From assembly GCF_023734775.1 (NCBI RefSeq), contig NZ_AP025732.1, positions 1,178,001 to 1,242,000 on the forward strand: 64,000 nucleotides of DNA, written 5' to 3'. The translations under genes were made by a program, and so were the position numbers. The first letter of the stretch is position 1; every line of letters begins with the position of its first letter. This document shows, one piece after another, positions 28,899 to 37,323 of the stretch. Origin of the DNA: Nostoc cf. commune SO-36 (GTDB taxonomy: Bacteria > Cyanobacteriota > Cyanobacteriia > Cyanobacteriales > Nostocaceae). Under the pieces are notes generated by a model, which was given only the letters and a program-made list of their open reading frames with translations, ran no database searches and was not told the origin of the DNA.

Positions 28899-30006
28899 AC
28901 AGCCAGCCCCGTGCAATCAGTTCTGAAATTGGTAATCCTGAATTTTCAGCTTCTTGATTACTAATTGGTTTTACTCGTACAGGTGCATTACTTTGGCGCT
29001 CAAACCAATAACCTATAGGTGAAGCTAGAAGATAATTAATTAATACAGGATGATGCGAAATTAGTAAAGCTTGTATTTTTCCGTCAATACAGAAATCATA
29101 AAGTTGAATTAGCCAAGGTTGAATTTCTGGCAGAGCTAAAAAATTCTCTGGCTCATCAATGCAAAGTGTATAATCTTCAGATTCAGTGCAATAGAGAATG
29201 GTGTATAGAGCAATCACTACTTTTTGACCATCGGATAATTCACTAAAGCGATAATCAATAATCTTTGTCCTATCTTTATCTGTTGAAAATCTTAATTTTA
29301 GAGTTCGATAATTTTCACTGAACTGCTCAAACTTAAAACTTAAAAATCCATCTAATATATCTTTTAAAACATTGATAAGTTCAGCAACTTTACCTTGATA
29401 TTGGGAAATATAGCGATACCAAGAAACAAAATTTTCCATACTCGAAGTTAGATGAATTTCTTCCTTTTCGCTACCGTCAAGCATAAGACTAGGAATAATT
29501 TGTACAATAATGAATCGCTGCATACGTTTTATGAACCAGTCCAACTTTGTACTGTCACTATCTCTCGTAAATAACCATAGTAAAGATCCTAATGGTGAAG
29601 GAAATGTAGCTTTGGCAACCTCTTCGTAATCATCTCTAAAAATTTGAAACTTGCCCTCCTCAGACTTCATTAAAGCTTGGTTATTAAACCAGAGACGCTC
29701 ATATTCAACATGACTCTTATCTTGATTATGTCTAATAGCAAATTCATATTTATAATTACCACCATTCCCAAAAATTTCTAGCTCAAAACGCTGAATTTGT
29801 AAAGTCTGCCAACGAGTACAGTCAGAAGATTTAAAAATTCCTTCTACTTTTTCGTCACCACTTATAAAAATTTGAATTTTCCGTAAAACTTCAAAAACTG
29901 TTGATTTACCTGCTCCATTACCACCAAGAAACAGGTTAATCGAGTCAAAATGCATCTCAAAATTTACCAACCCGCGAAAGTTATCAATATAAATTCGCTT
30001 CAGCAT
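28885..30006 (-). CDS. AAA (ABC/OLD-like) ATPase of a two-gene module
   Basis: A 373-residue ATPase of the AAA_15/AAA_21 (SMC/OLD-like) class. The N-terminus MLKRIYIDNFRGLVNFEMHF leads into Walker A (LFLGGNGAGKSTVFEVL). The late part has an ABC-type signature SELSDGQKVVIALYTIL, Walker B DYTLCIDEPENFLALPEIQP and the H-loop IQALLISHHPVLINYL. The middle is helical and lacks a long SMC coiled coil. There is no nuclease domain of its own, so the downstream TOPRIM-like protein is the probable effector. Base composition is slightly more AT-rich than coaR. Antiphage defence is inference from similar ATPase/TOPRIM pairs. Confidence 0.78.
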   Translation of the reverse strand: MLKRIYIDNFRGLVNFEMHFDSINLFLGGNGAGKSTVFEVLRKIQIFISGDEKVEGIFKSSDCTRWQTLQIQRFELEIFGNGGNYKYEFAIRHNQDKSHVEYERLWFNNQALMKSEEGKFQIFRDDYEEVAKATFPSPLGSLLWLFTRDSDSTKLDWFIKRMQRFIIVQIIPSLMLDGSEKEEIHLTSSMENFVSWYRYISQYQGKVAELINVLKDILDGFLSFKFEQFSENYRTLKLRFSTDKDRTKIIDYRFSELSDGQKVVIALYTILYCTESEDYTLCIDEPENFLALPEIQPWLIQLYDFCIDGKIQALLISHHPVLINYLLASPIGYWFERQSNAPVRVKPISNQEAENSGLPISELIARGWLYDPE

Positions 30007-30191
30007 AGATTTTTTTCTCCTAGTGCAATTTTAAAGCTAACAGTTAAATCGTCCCATTTACCCACATCCCGCTTTTGTAAAACGCTCCAAAAACACAGAG
30101 AAAGCTTTAACTCTGCGTACCTTTGCGCTTCCCAGCCTGCGGCAAGCCGCAAAAGCTTCTACAGCGCCCCTTTGCGTTTCAAAATCATTAT

Positions 30192-30228
30192 AAACCTTGA
30201 CATTAACATTAATGTCAAGGTTTAGCCT
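30192..30228 (+). promoter_or_regulatory. MerR-type operator-promoter of coaT
   Basis: A perfect dyad with 15-bp arms (AAACCTTGACATTAA, 2-bp spacer, TTAATGTCAAGGTTT) at 30192-30223. The -35 box TTGACA (30197-30202) lies in the left arm and a -10 TAGCCT (30223-30228) at the right edge, spaced 20 bp. An over-long spacer spanned by a dyad is the hallmark of MerR-activated promoters. coaT starts at 30256. Confidence 0.8.
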
Positions 30229-30255
30229 GAGAGAGTCCCTGTTAATTCACCTCTC

Positions 30256-32205
30256 ATGCTCTACCCCCAACGCTTCAGCCAATTCACCAAAGAACACACA
30301 GATACCTTAGCAGCCCTTTTGTGTGGCTTACTACTATTTCTCGGATGGTTTGCCTTACATCTCGGCTGGTTGGGATTAGCATTCCTCCTGCTACCTGCTG
30401 CTTACGTGATTGGTGGTTACGAAAGTGCGCGGGAAGGATTGACTACCCTTTTCAAAGAAAAAGAACTCGATGTAGATTTACTGATGATTGTCGCCGCCAT
30501 TGGTGCTGCTAGCCTTGGTTTATGGCGAAGAGAATATCATCTAATTATTGATGGGGCAATTTTGATTCTGATTTTTGCTATCAGTGGCGCATTAGAAGGC
30601 TATGCAATGGCGCGAACTGAACGGAGTATCAGGAGTTTGATGAGTTTGACGCCAGATACAGCAAGGGTTTTGCTTCAGGGAAGGGAAGAAGAAATTCCTA
30701 TCAGTCAGCTAAAAGTCGGTGATGAAATTGTCGTCAAACCTGGAGAGTTAATTCCTACTGATGGAATAATTTTATCTGGTTACAGCACCCTTAATCAAGC
30801 TGCAATTACAGGTGAGTCTTTACCTGTAGAGAAAACGGTGGGCGAAGAAGTATTTGCTGGAACACTTAACGGTTATGGTGCATTGCAGATTAAGGTACAC
30901 AAACCAGCCCAAAGTAGTTTAATTCAGCGTGTGATTCGCTTGGTAGAACAAGCACAGACAGAAGCACCGCCTTCGCAAGAGTTTATTGATCGCTTTGAGA
31001 AAGGATATGCCAAAGTCATTGTAGTCGCTGGGATATTACTGGCAATTTTACCGCCATTTCTCTGGAGCTGGGATTGGGAAACAACAATTTATCGCGCCCT
31101 TACTTTCCTTGTGGTGGCTTCTCCCTGTGCGCTGATGGCTGCAATTATGCCCACCCTGCTTTCGGGAATCGCCAATGGTGCAAGACAGGGGATTTTGTTT
31201 AAGAATGGGGCGCAGTTAGAGAAAATTGGCAAAGTCCGAGCGATCGCATTTGATAAAACTGGTACTCTAACAACAGGACAGGTGCAGGTATTCCAGGTAA
31301 TTTCAGTTAATGAATACACAGAATCAGATGTATTAAAAATTGCTGCTAGTGTAGAATCATCTTCCGAACATCCCATTGGTAAGGCAATTGTGCAGGCAGC
31401 CGGTGATTTAAATTGGGTTGGTGCAGTCCAAGTGCAAGCGTTACCGGGACAGGGAATTGTCGGAATTTCTCAAGAACAACAAATAATTGTCGGCAATGCC
31501 ATTTTTGTGCAGCAGTATGTAACAAATTTACCTGAAGAATTACAAGAAATCGTTCAATCTTGGGAGCAAGAGGGTAAAACTGTCGTTTGGGTAGCGAAGA
31601 ACCCCACCCCCAACCCCTCCCCGCAAGCGAGGAGGGGAGCCGGATTTCAGGTGATGGGTGTAATTGCGATCGCAGATGAAGTAAGATCGCAAGCAGCTGC
31701 AACCATTACCCGGTTAAAGAAATTGGGAGTTGAACAAATTGTCATGTTAACCGGGGATAATCAGGAAACTGCTCACAGTGTCGCCAAAGCAGTCGGAATT
31801 GATCGGGTATATGCTCAACTTCTGCCAGAAGATAAACTAGATGTTATCCGCCGTCTACAGCAACAATATCAAACTGTGGCAATGGTAGGCGATGGAATTA
31901 ATGATGCACCAGCGTTAGCGCAAGCATCTGTGGGTATAGCGATGGGCGTATCTGGTAGTGATGTGGCATTAGAAACCGCAGATATAGTACTGATGGCAGA
32001 CAGGTTAGAAAAAATTGCTGTAGCGATACATTTAGGTAGGCGATCGCAAGCAATAGTAAAACAAAATATAGTTGTAGCGTTGGGTTTCATTATGTTGCTT
32101 TTAGTGGGCAACTTTCTCGGAAATATTAACCTACCCATCGGTGTTATTGGCCATGAAGGTTCCACAGTGTTAGTTACCCTGAGTGGACTAAGATTGCTGA
32201 AATAA
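30256..32205 (+). CDS. coaT: Cobalt-exporting P1B-4-type ATPase CoaT, with in-frame repeat insertion
   Basis: Inner-membrane ATPase that pumps cobalt out, 649 residues. P1B-4 features: no N-terminal metal-binding domain, SPC in TM6 (FLVVASPCALMAAIMPTLL) and HEGST in the last TM pair (GVIGHEGSTVLVTLSGLRLL). P-type motifs: TGESLPVEK, phosphorylation site DKTGTLTTG, HP in SSSEHPIGKAIV and GDGINDAPALAQA. Within the nucleotide-binding domain, residues NPTPNPSPQARRGAG (31599-31643) are encoded by a copy of a dispersed C/G-rich hairpin, inserted in frame. It is controlled from the MerR dyad at 30192. Zinc or nickel specificity is an alternative, but coaR nearby argues for cobalt. Confidence 0.92.
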   Translation: MLYPQRFSQFTKEHTDTLAALLCGLLLFLGWFALHLGWLGLAFLLLPAAYVIGGYESAREGLTTLFKEKELDVDLLMIVAAIGAASLGLWRREYHLIIDGAILILIFAISGALEGYAMARTERSIRSLMSLTPDTARVLLQGREEEIPISQLKVGDEIVVKPGELIPTDGIILSGYSTLNQAAITGESLPVEKTVGEEVFAGTLNGYGALQIKVHKPAQSSLIQRVIRLVEQAQTEAPPSQEFIDRFEKGYAKVIVVAGILLAILPPFLWSWDWETTIYRALTFLVVASPCALMAAIMPTLLSGIANGARQGILFKNGAQLEKIGKVRAIAFDKTGTLTTGQVQVFQVISVNEYTESDVLKIAASVESSSEHPIGKAIVQAAGDLNWVGAVQVQALPGQGIVGISQEQQIIVGNAIFVQQYVTNLPEELQEIVQSWEQEGKTVVWVAKNPTPNPSPQARRGAGFQVMGVIAIADEVRSQAAATITRLKKLGVEQIVMLTGDNQETAHSVAKAVGIDRVYAQLLPEDKLDVIRRLQQQYQTVAMVGDGINDAPALAQASVGIAMGVSGSDVALETADIVLMADRLEKIAVAIHLGRRSQAIVKQNIVVALGFIMLLLVGNFLGNINLPIGVIGHEGSTVLVTLSGLRLLK

Positions 32206-32285
32206 GACAGAACGAAAATATTAGAGCAGGGTAATAACCCAATAATTACGAATTATCATAACAAGAGCTTTAGTGCTAGGGAGTG

Positions 32286-32852
32286 TCAAAGAATCTGGTA
32301 ATGTGATGGATATGGCTTTTGGTGACTAATAACATCAATTGCTGTCTTTAACCAATCAATATAAGTCTCTTCTCTTCGGATCACCAACTCTAGCACCAGC
32401 CTTTGCATCACCTGCTCACGGTTGGCAGATTCATCACCGAGTGATGGCAAATCAATGGTTTCACATTCAGCAAGCTTTTTGCTTCGAACTGCCAATTGTT
32501 GCTCCAGTAAATGAATGATGGTTTCATTCGCTAACTGATCTGCAAAATGCAACTGGACTAGCAAGGGTTCTCGTACAGTCGGTAAGGGCTGATGAATCCC
32601 CAGCCATCGGGCGAATTCAGCTTTTCCCGACTCCGTTACACTGTAGACTTTCCGGTTGGGGCGATCGTGCTGAATCTCAATGGTACAGGTAATCCAGCCT
32701 TGCTCAACTAGCTTATCGAGAGTTCTGTAAATTTGTGCCTGATCTGCTGGCCACAAATGGGCAATGCATTGATCAAAGCAGCTCGTTTTCAGGTCGTAGC
32801 CGGTCATTTCTTGCTGCTGAAGAAGACCTAGAATTACATACGCTAACGACAT
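32286..32852 (-). CDS. PadR-family transcriptional regulator
   Basis: A 188-residue PadR regulator. The N-terminal winged helix is typical (MSLAYVILGLLQQQEMTGYD, LWPADQAQIYRTLDKLVEQG, DRPNRKVYSVTESGKAEFAR). The C-terminal half is the Vir_act_alpha_C-type helical dimerisation domain (EPLLVQLHFADQLANETIIH, LELVIRREETYIDWLKTAID). PadR proteins repress detoxification and efflux genes in response to small molecules. No obvious divergent target: the gene starts 267 bp from the next plus-strand gene, and 32853-33119 is AT-rich and could hold its operator. Confidence 0.9.
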   Translation of the reverse strand: MSLAYVILGLLQQQEMTGYDLKTSCFDQCIAHLWPADQAQIYRTLDKLVEQGWITCTIEIQHDRPNRKVYSVTESGKAEFARWLGIHQPLPTVREPLLVQLHFADQLANETIIHLLEQQLAVRSKKLAECETIDLPSLGDESANREQVMQRLVLELVIRREETYIDWLKTAIDVISHQKPYPSHYQIL

Positions 32853-33119
32853 TAAGACGGTTTTCCCATAATTGATATTTTCTCGATAGGTTCTACTATG
32901 TACTTCTTATAATTTTATGTTAATATAAGATTAATCTAATATAAGATATAACAATTATAAAAATATTATGTTTATCATAATCCTTCTTAACAAGGAAACC
33001 AAATACATAAAAAACTCCATCTCTTGTAGATAGAGTTCTTGGGTATGGTAAATCGGGCTTTGGGAATGGGGAAGAGTTAGCAATTTTCAATGCCCAATAT
33101 CTAAAAATTATTTAAGCCA

Positions 33120-33566
33120 TTGAAGACTATTGCAACGAGAGGATGGGTAACATTGACTTCTAACATACTTCTACAAAGAATACGTCAACATCAATATCTG
33201 CGTGATTTACGAAACAAATTACTCCACCTTCACAAGATGTTACTGGAGACAGAACGCATTGCCTACGAACAGGTTAGTGGACGAGTATCAAACGGAGAAC
33301 TCCTTCAACTCGTTATCGCTCATGAACAATTTGCTTGGCTACATCGCATTTCTGAAGTAGTTGTGCAAGTTGATGAAATGCTCGAAGCAGATGAACCGAT
33401 ATTGATGGATGATTTCCAAAAGTTAATTGATGATGTCCGCACGCTGATTGTACCGTTAGAGACGGGTAATACCTTCGAGAGAAAATATTACAACGCTCTC
33501 CAGCGTGAACCTGGGGCTGTGTTGGCACATGCGGAGATATCCAGATTTCTCATGTCTAAGGTTTAA
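33120..33566 (+). CDS. Hypothetical helical protein
   Basis: A 148-residue soluble protein, start TTG 33120 or possibly TTG 33153 (TSNILLQRIRQHQYLRDLRN). The sequence is strongly helical (KLLHLHKMLLETERIAYEQV, LLQLVIAHEQFAWLHRISEV) and acidic in the middle (DEMLEADEPILMDDFQKL). I do not recognise a domain, although small proteins of this type are conserved in cyanobacteria. It stands alone between PadR and a repeat region. Confidence 0.62.
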   Translation: MKTIATRGWVTLTSNILLQRIRQHQYLRDLRNKLLHLHKMLLETERIAYEQVSGRVSNGELLQLVIAHEQFAWLHRISEVVVQVDEMLEADEPILMDDFQKLIDDVRTLIVPLETGNTFERKYYNALQREPGAVLAHAEISRFLMSKV

Positions 33567-33599
33567 AGATGAGGAATTTGTGAGCGATCGCTCATCAAA

Positions 33600-34050
33600 G
33601 CTACCATTAGACATTCCCAGAAATTAATCCTCGTAAAGTGAACGACTCAGACTTGCCTACGGCTGAAGTCTGAGCTTCCCAATTCATCGGGGATAGCCTC
33701 AAAAACTCTGTAGTTTTTTTGGTCTGACATCCCCTCCAAGGGCAGGAGTCCTGGTTCCCAAGACCCAAATCTTTCTCTTGCAACATGTACCTATTAGCTT
33801 GGTTTTCGCTTGCGGCATTGATGGTGAAAAACGCGGTCTTGGGGTCTCCCCAAGTAGAGCGATTTTGAACCCGGAGGGTCAAGACAATATATATCTTACC
33901 AGAAAATTTTGGGGATTCGTCATACATCCAGTATTTGTTTTTACTGCGTAAAAAATCAATACGTCTAAACGTAGTAGGGGCGCACATCTGTGCGTCCCTA
34001 TTGGAATGTTGATAAATGTTTGTCACAATTGTTCCTCCCACACACATAAC
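33600..34050. repeat. Intergenic repeats, possible IS200/IS605-type end
   Basis: No credible gene. A hairpin TCAGACT...AGTCTGA (about 33648-33674) follows GTGAACGACTCAGACTTGCC, then a stretch ending CTTGGGAACCAGG when read on the minus strand; this resembles the 3' ends left by cyanobacterial TnpB-type elements, from memory only. A GTAGGGGCGCACA / TGTGCGTCCCTA palindrome lies at 33974-34000. The 146-residue minus frame across this interval is judged spurious. Confidence 0.35.
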
Positions 34051-34171
34051 TTTTTAAAGGTAATTCCTAGTTTTAAAGGGGCGATTTGCTGTTAGACATC
34101 GCTAATGATGGGAGAAACCAAGCTAAGGGTAGAATCAGGGCGGAAGGTCATAATAGCAGGGAAAATTATAG

Positions 34172-35053
34172 ATGCAAAAAAAATATTTTAAATCATGGTT
34201 AGATAATGATACAGTAGCTGCCTGGATTTTTCTCACACCAGCACTAATTTTACTAGGCGTTTTTATCATTTGGCCGATCGCTTATTTGTTCTACCTCAGT
34301 TTCACCGCCGGTAGTTTCACTTTAAAAGGTACTTATTGGATAGGCTTAAAAAACTATTGGCGCTTGCTCCTCGACCCCGACTTCTGGCAAGTTCTCGGTA
34401 ACACTTTTTATTTTACTGTTGCCACCATCATTCCCACTTTAATTATCTCATTGGGATTGGCAGTGTTATTAAACCGCTCCATTCCCTTGCGGGGCATCTT
34501 GCGAAGTGCCTATTTTCTGCCTTCAATTATCTCACTTGTGGCAGCCGGTTTGGGATTTCGCTGGCTGTTTCAAACACCAGGGCCAGTTAACGGACTTTTA
34601 GATTTTTTCGGCATTCCTAACATATCCTGGCTAGGAGACACATTTTGGGCAATGCCGGTAATTATTTTAATGAGTATTTGGAAACAACTGGGTTTCAATA
34701 TGGTAGTTTTTTTAGCAGGGTTGCAAGCAATTCCTCCCAGTCGTTATGAAGCAGCAGATTTGGATGGAGCAAACGCTTGGCAACAATTTTGGTATATTAC
34801 TCTCCCTGGATTGCGCCCGACTGTGATATTTGCGATCATCACCACCGCGATTTTTACATTGCGGAGTTTTGAGCAAGTTTTTGTGATGACTGGCGGTGGG
34901 CCACTAAATTCGACTAATTTGCTCGTTTACTATATTTACCAAGAGGCTTTTGGTCAGTTTGATTTTGGTTATGCAGCAGCAGCAGCAACGGTGTTACTAG
35001 CAGTAACGCTGGTATTGGTTTATTTGCAACTGCAAACTTGGGGAGAGGAGTAG
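34172..35053 (+). CDS. Sugar ABC transporter permease (UgpA/MalF-type)
   Basis: A 293-residue inner-membrane permease with six TM segments. N-terminal TM1 is AWIFLTPALILLGVFIIWPI. The conserved cytoplasmic EAA loop RYEAADLDGANAWQQFWYIT precedes LPGLRPTVIFAIITTAIF. The C-terminus TGGGPLNSTNLLVYYIYQEA, FDFGYAAAAATVLLAVTL is typical. Such permeases work with a UgpE/MalG-type partner, a binding protein and an ATPase; none is adjacent. A broken UgpE/MalG-type fragment lies at 60628-61047, far away. The intact frame contrasts with the frameshifted sugar transporter at 15.7-19.6 kb. Substrate unknown. Confidence 0.9.
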   Translation: MQKKYFKSWLDNDTVAAWIFLTPALILLGVFIIWPIAYLFYLSFTAGSFTLKGTYWIGLKNYWRLLLDPDFWQVLGNTFYFTVATIIPTLIISLGLAVLLNRSIPLRGILRSAYFLPSIISLVAAGLGFRWLFQTPGPVNGLLDFFGIPNISWLGDTFWAMPVIILMSIWKQLGFNMVVFLAGLQAIPPSRYEAADLDGANAWQQFWYITLPGLRPTVIFAIITTAIFTLRSFEQVFVMTGGGPLNSTNLLVYYIYQEAFGQFDFGYAAAAATVLLAVTLVLVYLQLQTWGEE

Positions 35054-35170
35054 AGGAGGCAGGGGAAATTTTGGGAGTTGCTAAATTATGTGGCAAACAA
35101 TAAAAACATAATCTAACGCCTAACGCACCATCTTATGAGTGGGTGCATTAGGCTAAAGCCGTAACACACG

Positions 35171-35584
35171 CTATGCTTTTACTTTGCCATTGCTATTCAC
35201 ACCAACAATCATTGACGGTGGCTCATTACTAACAATTGGCGATTCACCTCGCAATCCCTTGCGGCGTTGGTTTTTAGGAACTCCTCCCGCCATACCATAC
35301 TCTACACTGCTTTTGCCATATTTAGCCCCAATGCCCATGAGTATGTGTTCTGTCATGTCTGCCAACTGCTGCTCTGTTTCCAACATTTCACGGTATATTT
35401 TATCTAGATTAGAAAGTGCAGTGTTATAGCTATTTTCTTTATTTCGCATTGTCTCAATTAGGCTTGAGTAGGCAAATAAAGTGAGTCCATTATTCACATC
35501 TAAGTTTGGATCAATTGAAGTGATACTGGCTGCACGACGTGCTGCTTTTTCTAGCACTTGGGAAGTTCTTTTTAGTCTAGCCAT
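35171..35584 (-). CDS. Conserved cyanobacterial hypothetical protein
   Basis: A 137-residue basic protein: a helical N-terminal two thirds (MARLKRTSQVLEKAARRAAS, RNKENSYNTALSNLDKIYRE, MLETEQQLADMTEHILMGIG), then a conserved short motif KYGKSSVEYGMAGGVPKNQR and a disordered tail. The YGKxSxEYxMAGG block recurs in many small cyanobacterial proteins of unknown role, some near mobile elements. No signal or TM segment. Confidence 0.68.
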   Translation of the reverse strand: MARLKRTSQVLEKAARRAASITSIDPNLDVNNGLTLFAYSSLIETMRNKENSYNTALSNLDKIYREMLETEQQLADMTEHILMGIGAKYGKSSVEYGMAGGVPKNQRRKGLRGESPIVSNEPPSMIVGVNSNGKVKA

Positions 35585-35760
35585 AAAATGTCCCTTTTAA
35601 TGCGGTTATTTATTTGGTTATCAGTTCTCGAATTTACTGATTTAAGCTTCTTTACTTTAGAAAACTTTCGTATTGATCAGCCTGAGAAAATTCCTGCAAA
35701 TCTCTATTGACTTTTATTACACTGTAAATTGCTAATAAATCAGTAAATTACGCAAAAAAG

Positions 35761-35975
35761 AACTCAAACTCCAGTTTGAAAACTCAATATTAGCTTTTGG
35801 GTACTAAAAATACTTAAATGAGAACTCAAACCCCAGTTTGAGAACTCAATATTAGCTTTTGAGTACTAAAAATACTTAAATGAGAACTCAAACCCCAGTT
35901 TGAGAACTCAATATTAGCTTTTGAGTACTAAAAATACTTAAATGAGAACTCAAACCCCAGTTTGAGAACGCAAAT
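35761..35975. repeat. 62-bp tandem repeat, about 3.4 units
   Basis: Unit AACTCAAACCCCAGTTTGAG + AACTCAATATTAGCTTTTGA + GTACTAAAAATACTTAAATG + AG, starting at 35761, 35823, 35885 and (partial) 35947. Each unit holds two internal palindromes (CAAACnCCAGTTTG and the near-palindrome AGTACTAAAAATACTT). Copies are nearly identical, so expansion is recent. No ORF in 35585-36055. Confidence 0.88.
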
Positions 35976-36055
35976 CGCGTTATGAAAAGTTTTCAATTTA
36001 TTACCCCTCGCGGGGATGGAAAAATTGAGCGCAGTTGGCAGTGCGATCGCATCCG

Positions 36056-36157
36056 CTACGGATTCCTATCAATTTTCGCTTTGGCAGCTTGAAGTTTATC
36101 CCAGCCTTTGAGGGTCAAGATTACACCTCGATTGCGTCGAGCTTTTTGTTGTTGCAT
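36056..36157 (-). pseudogene. Remnant of an N-terminal HTH-like domain
   Basis: A 33-residue frame, MQQQKARRNRGVILTLKGWD then KLQAAKAKIDRNP and TAG. The RGVILTLKGWDKLQAAKA pattern is the start of an N-terminal domain often placed ahead of AAA-like, NB-ARC or WD40 regions in cyanobacterial signalling proteins. Only this start survives, so it is read as a leftover of a lost gene. Confidence 0.45.
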
Positions 36158-36215
36158 TCGTTTTACTAAGGTAGATTAACAACGCTGCTAGAAAACTTCA
36201 ATTCACAGCAATGCT

Positions 36216-36362
36216 TCACCTGTTTAATTCATTAACCGAATACGTTTCACTAGCTAACCATTGCTTGATTAACTCCATCACAACTTGACTCATCTTCAGC
36301 CCTCGCAAAGCACAAGCAGCATGAAAAGGTTTTTTTAGGTCGTCTGTAATACTAATGTGCAT
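36216..36362 (-). CDS. Small ribbon-helix-helix protein
   Basis: A 48-residue frame, MHISITDDLKKPFHAACALR then GLKMSQVVMELIKQWLASET and a TGA stop. It has the RHH layout: strand HISITDDL, helix KPFHAACALRG, K-M-S-Q turn and helix VVMELIKQWL, as in ParG-like and antitoxin-like repressors. There is no partner toxin or ParA. It would have been missed by length filters. A real gene is plausible. Confidence 0.55.
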   Translation of the reverse strand: MHISITDDLKKPFHAACALRGLKMSQVVMELIKQWLASETYSVNELNR

Positions 36363-36551
36363 GGTGGTTAGCTTAGTTAGTGTTATACAGACCTACAAAT
36401 GTACAGAAGGTGATTCCAGACTGAATATAGCAGTATCAGTAGAATTACAATAGTATTTCGCTTAAATAATTTAAAAATTTGATCCAAATACTCGCTTTTT
36501 GCCCATTCAGCCTTGATTTGAGCCTTTACAAGCAATTTCTCACTTTGATTT

Positions 36552-37146
36552 TTATTTCTTTGATAAGGTGCGATATTCCCAAGGATTAACGAATTTAGTG
36601 TCACTCCAAATACCAAGACGTTGTTCCTTGGCTTCAGCTTCAGCTTGTTGAATTAAGTCTTTGCTAGGGCACTTGTTTAAATAAGGACGATACACTTTTG
36701 CCAATCCTTCTTTTAACAAGACCTGCTGCACAAAAGTGCCATTTTTGTAAACGAACTTCAGCAATTTTGCGTCCATAGCGATCGCTATCTGTGATATTCA
36801 AAGTCACGCGATCGCCTCCTTGTTGCACAAGTTGTTGTACCCGTTCTTGGGCTTTCACACCCCAAGTAAATTGATTGCGATCGCTACTGCGTTTACTCTG
36901 CTTTTCTTTATTAGTATGAGCGATTTCTGGCGCATCTACACAAGCAAAACGGACAGTAAAGTTTTTACCACTGCTATCTTTAACTACTATAGTGTCACCA
37001 TCACTCACACGCTCAACTGGTTCTCCAGAAGCACCGATAAAGCGTAGACGCGAAGCGGCTTGTCGCACGACATCGCAGCCAATCAAACCCAAAATTAGGA
37101 TAGTTGCACAAAGCCAAAATCGCACTGGTTTAGTTAATTTCTCCAT
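36552..37146 (-). CDS. Secreted/lipoprotein thermonuclease-like nuclease (frameshifted)
   Basis: Staphylococcal nuclease-like (SNase/TNase) enzyme, about 198 residues when joined. The N-terminus has a hydrophobic leader and lipobox (LILGLIGCDVV). Catalytic landmarks: VSDGDTIVVKD, VRFACVDAPE and SDRYGRKIAEVR, then in the next frame GTFVQQVLLKEGLAKVYRPY, NKCPSKDLIQQAEAEAKEQR and LGIWSD. The break is one extra base in the T run 36742-36746. Such nucleases degrade extracellular or periplasmic DNA/RNA with calcium. It lies alone on the minus strand. Confidence 0.87.
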
Positions 37147-37323
37147 CCAAAGTTACCAAATTACCTTTGTGGCATGATACTAGCAAAATGCAAAGATATA
37201 TTTTTTAACCTTTGACATACTGCCACAGGCAATTCTAAATAGTAAGAGCCTCTGGCGGCAAACTATAGAAAATGCGGATTAGTATAAGAATTGTAACCTT
37301 CCAATTGTCGGCGGGAATTTCTG

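Noticed and set aside
33607..34047. 146-residue minus-strand frame
   Set aside because: Built from dispersed intergenic repeats including two hairpins; no recognisable protein features.
35761..35975. CRISPR array
   Set aside because: The 62-bp units are contiguous with no variable spacers, and no cas genes are present. The 21-bp arrays likewise have no spacers.
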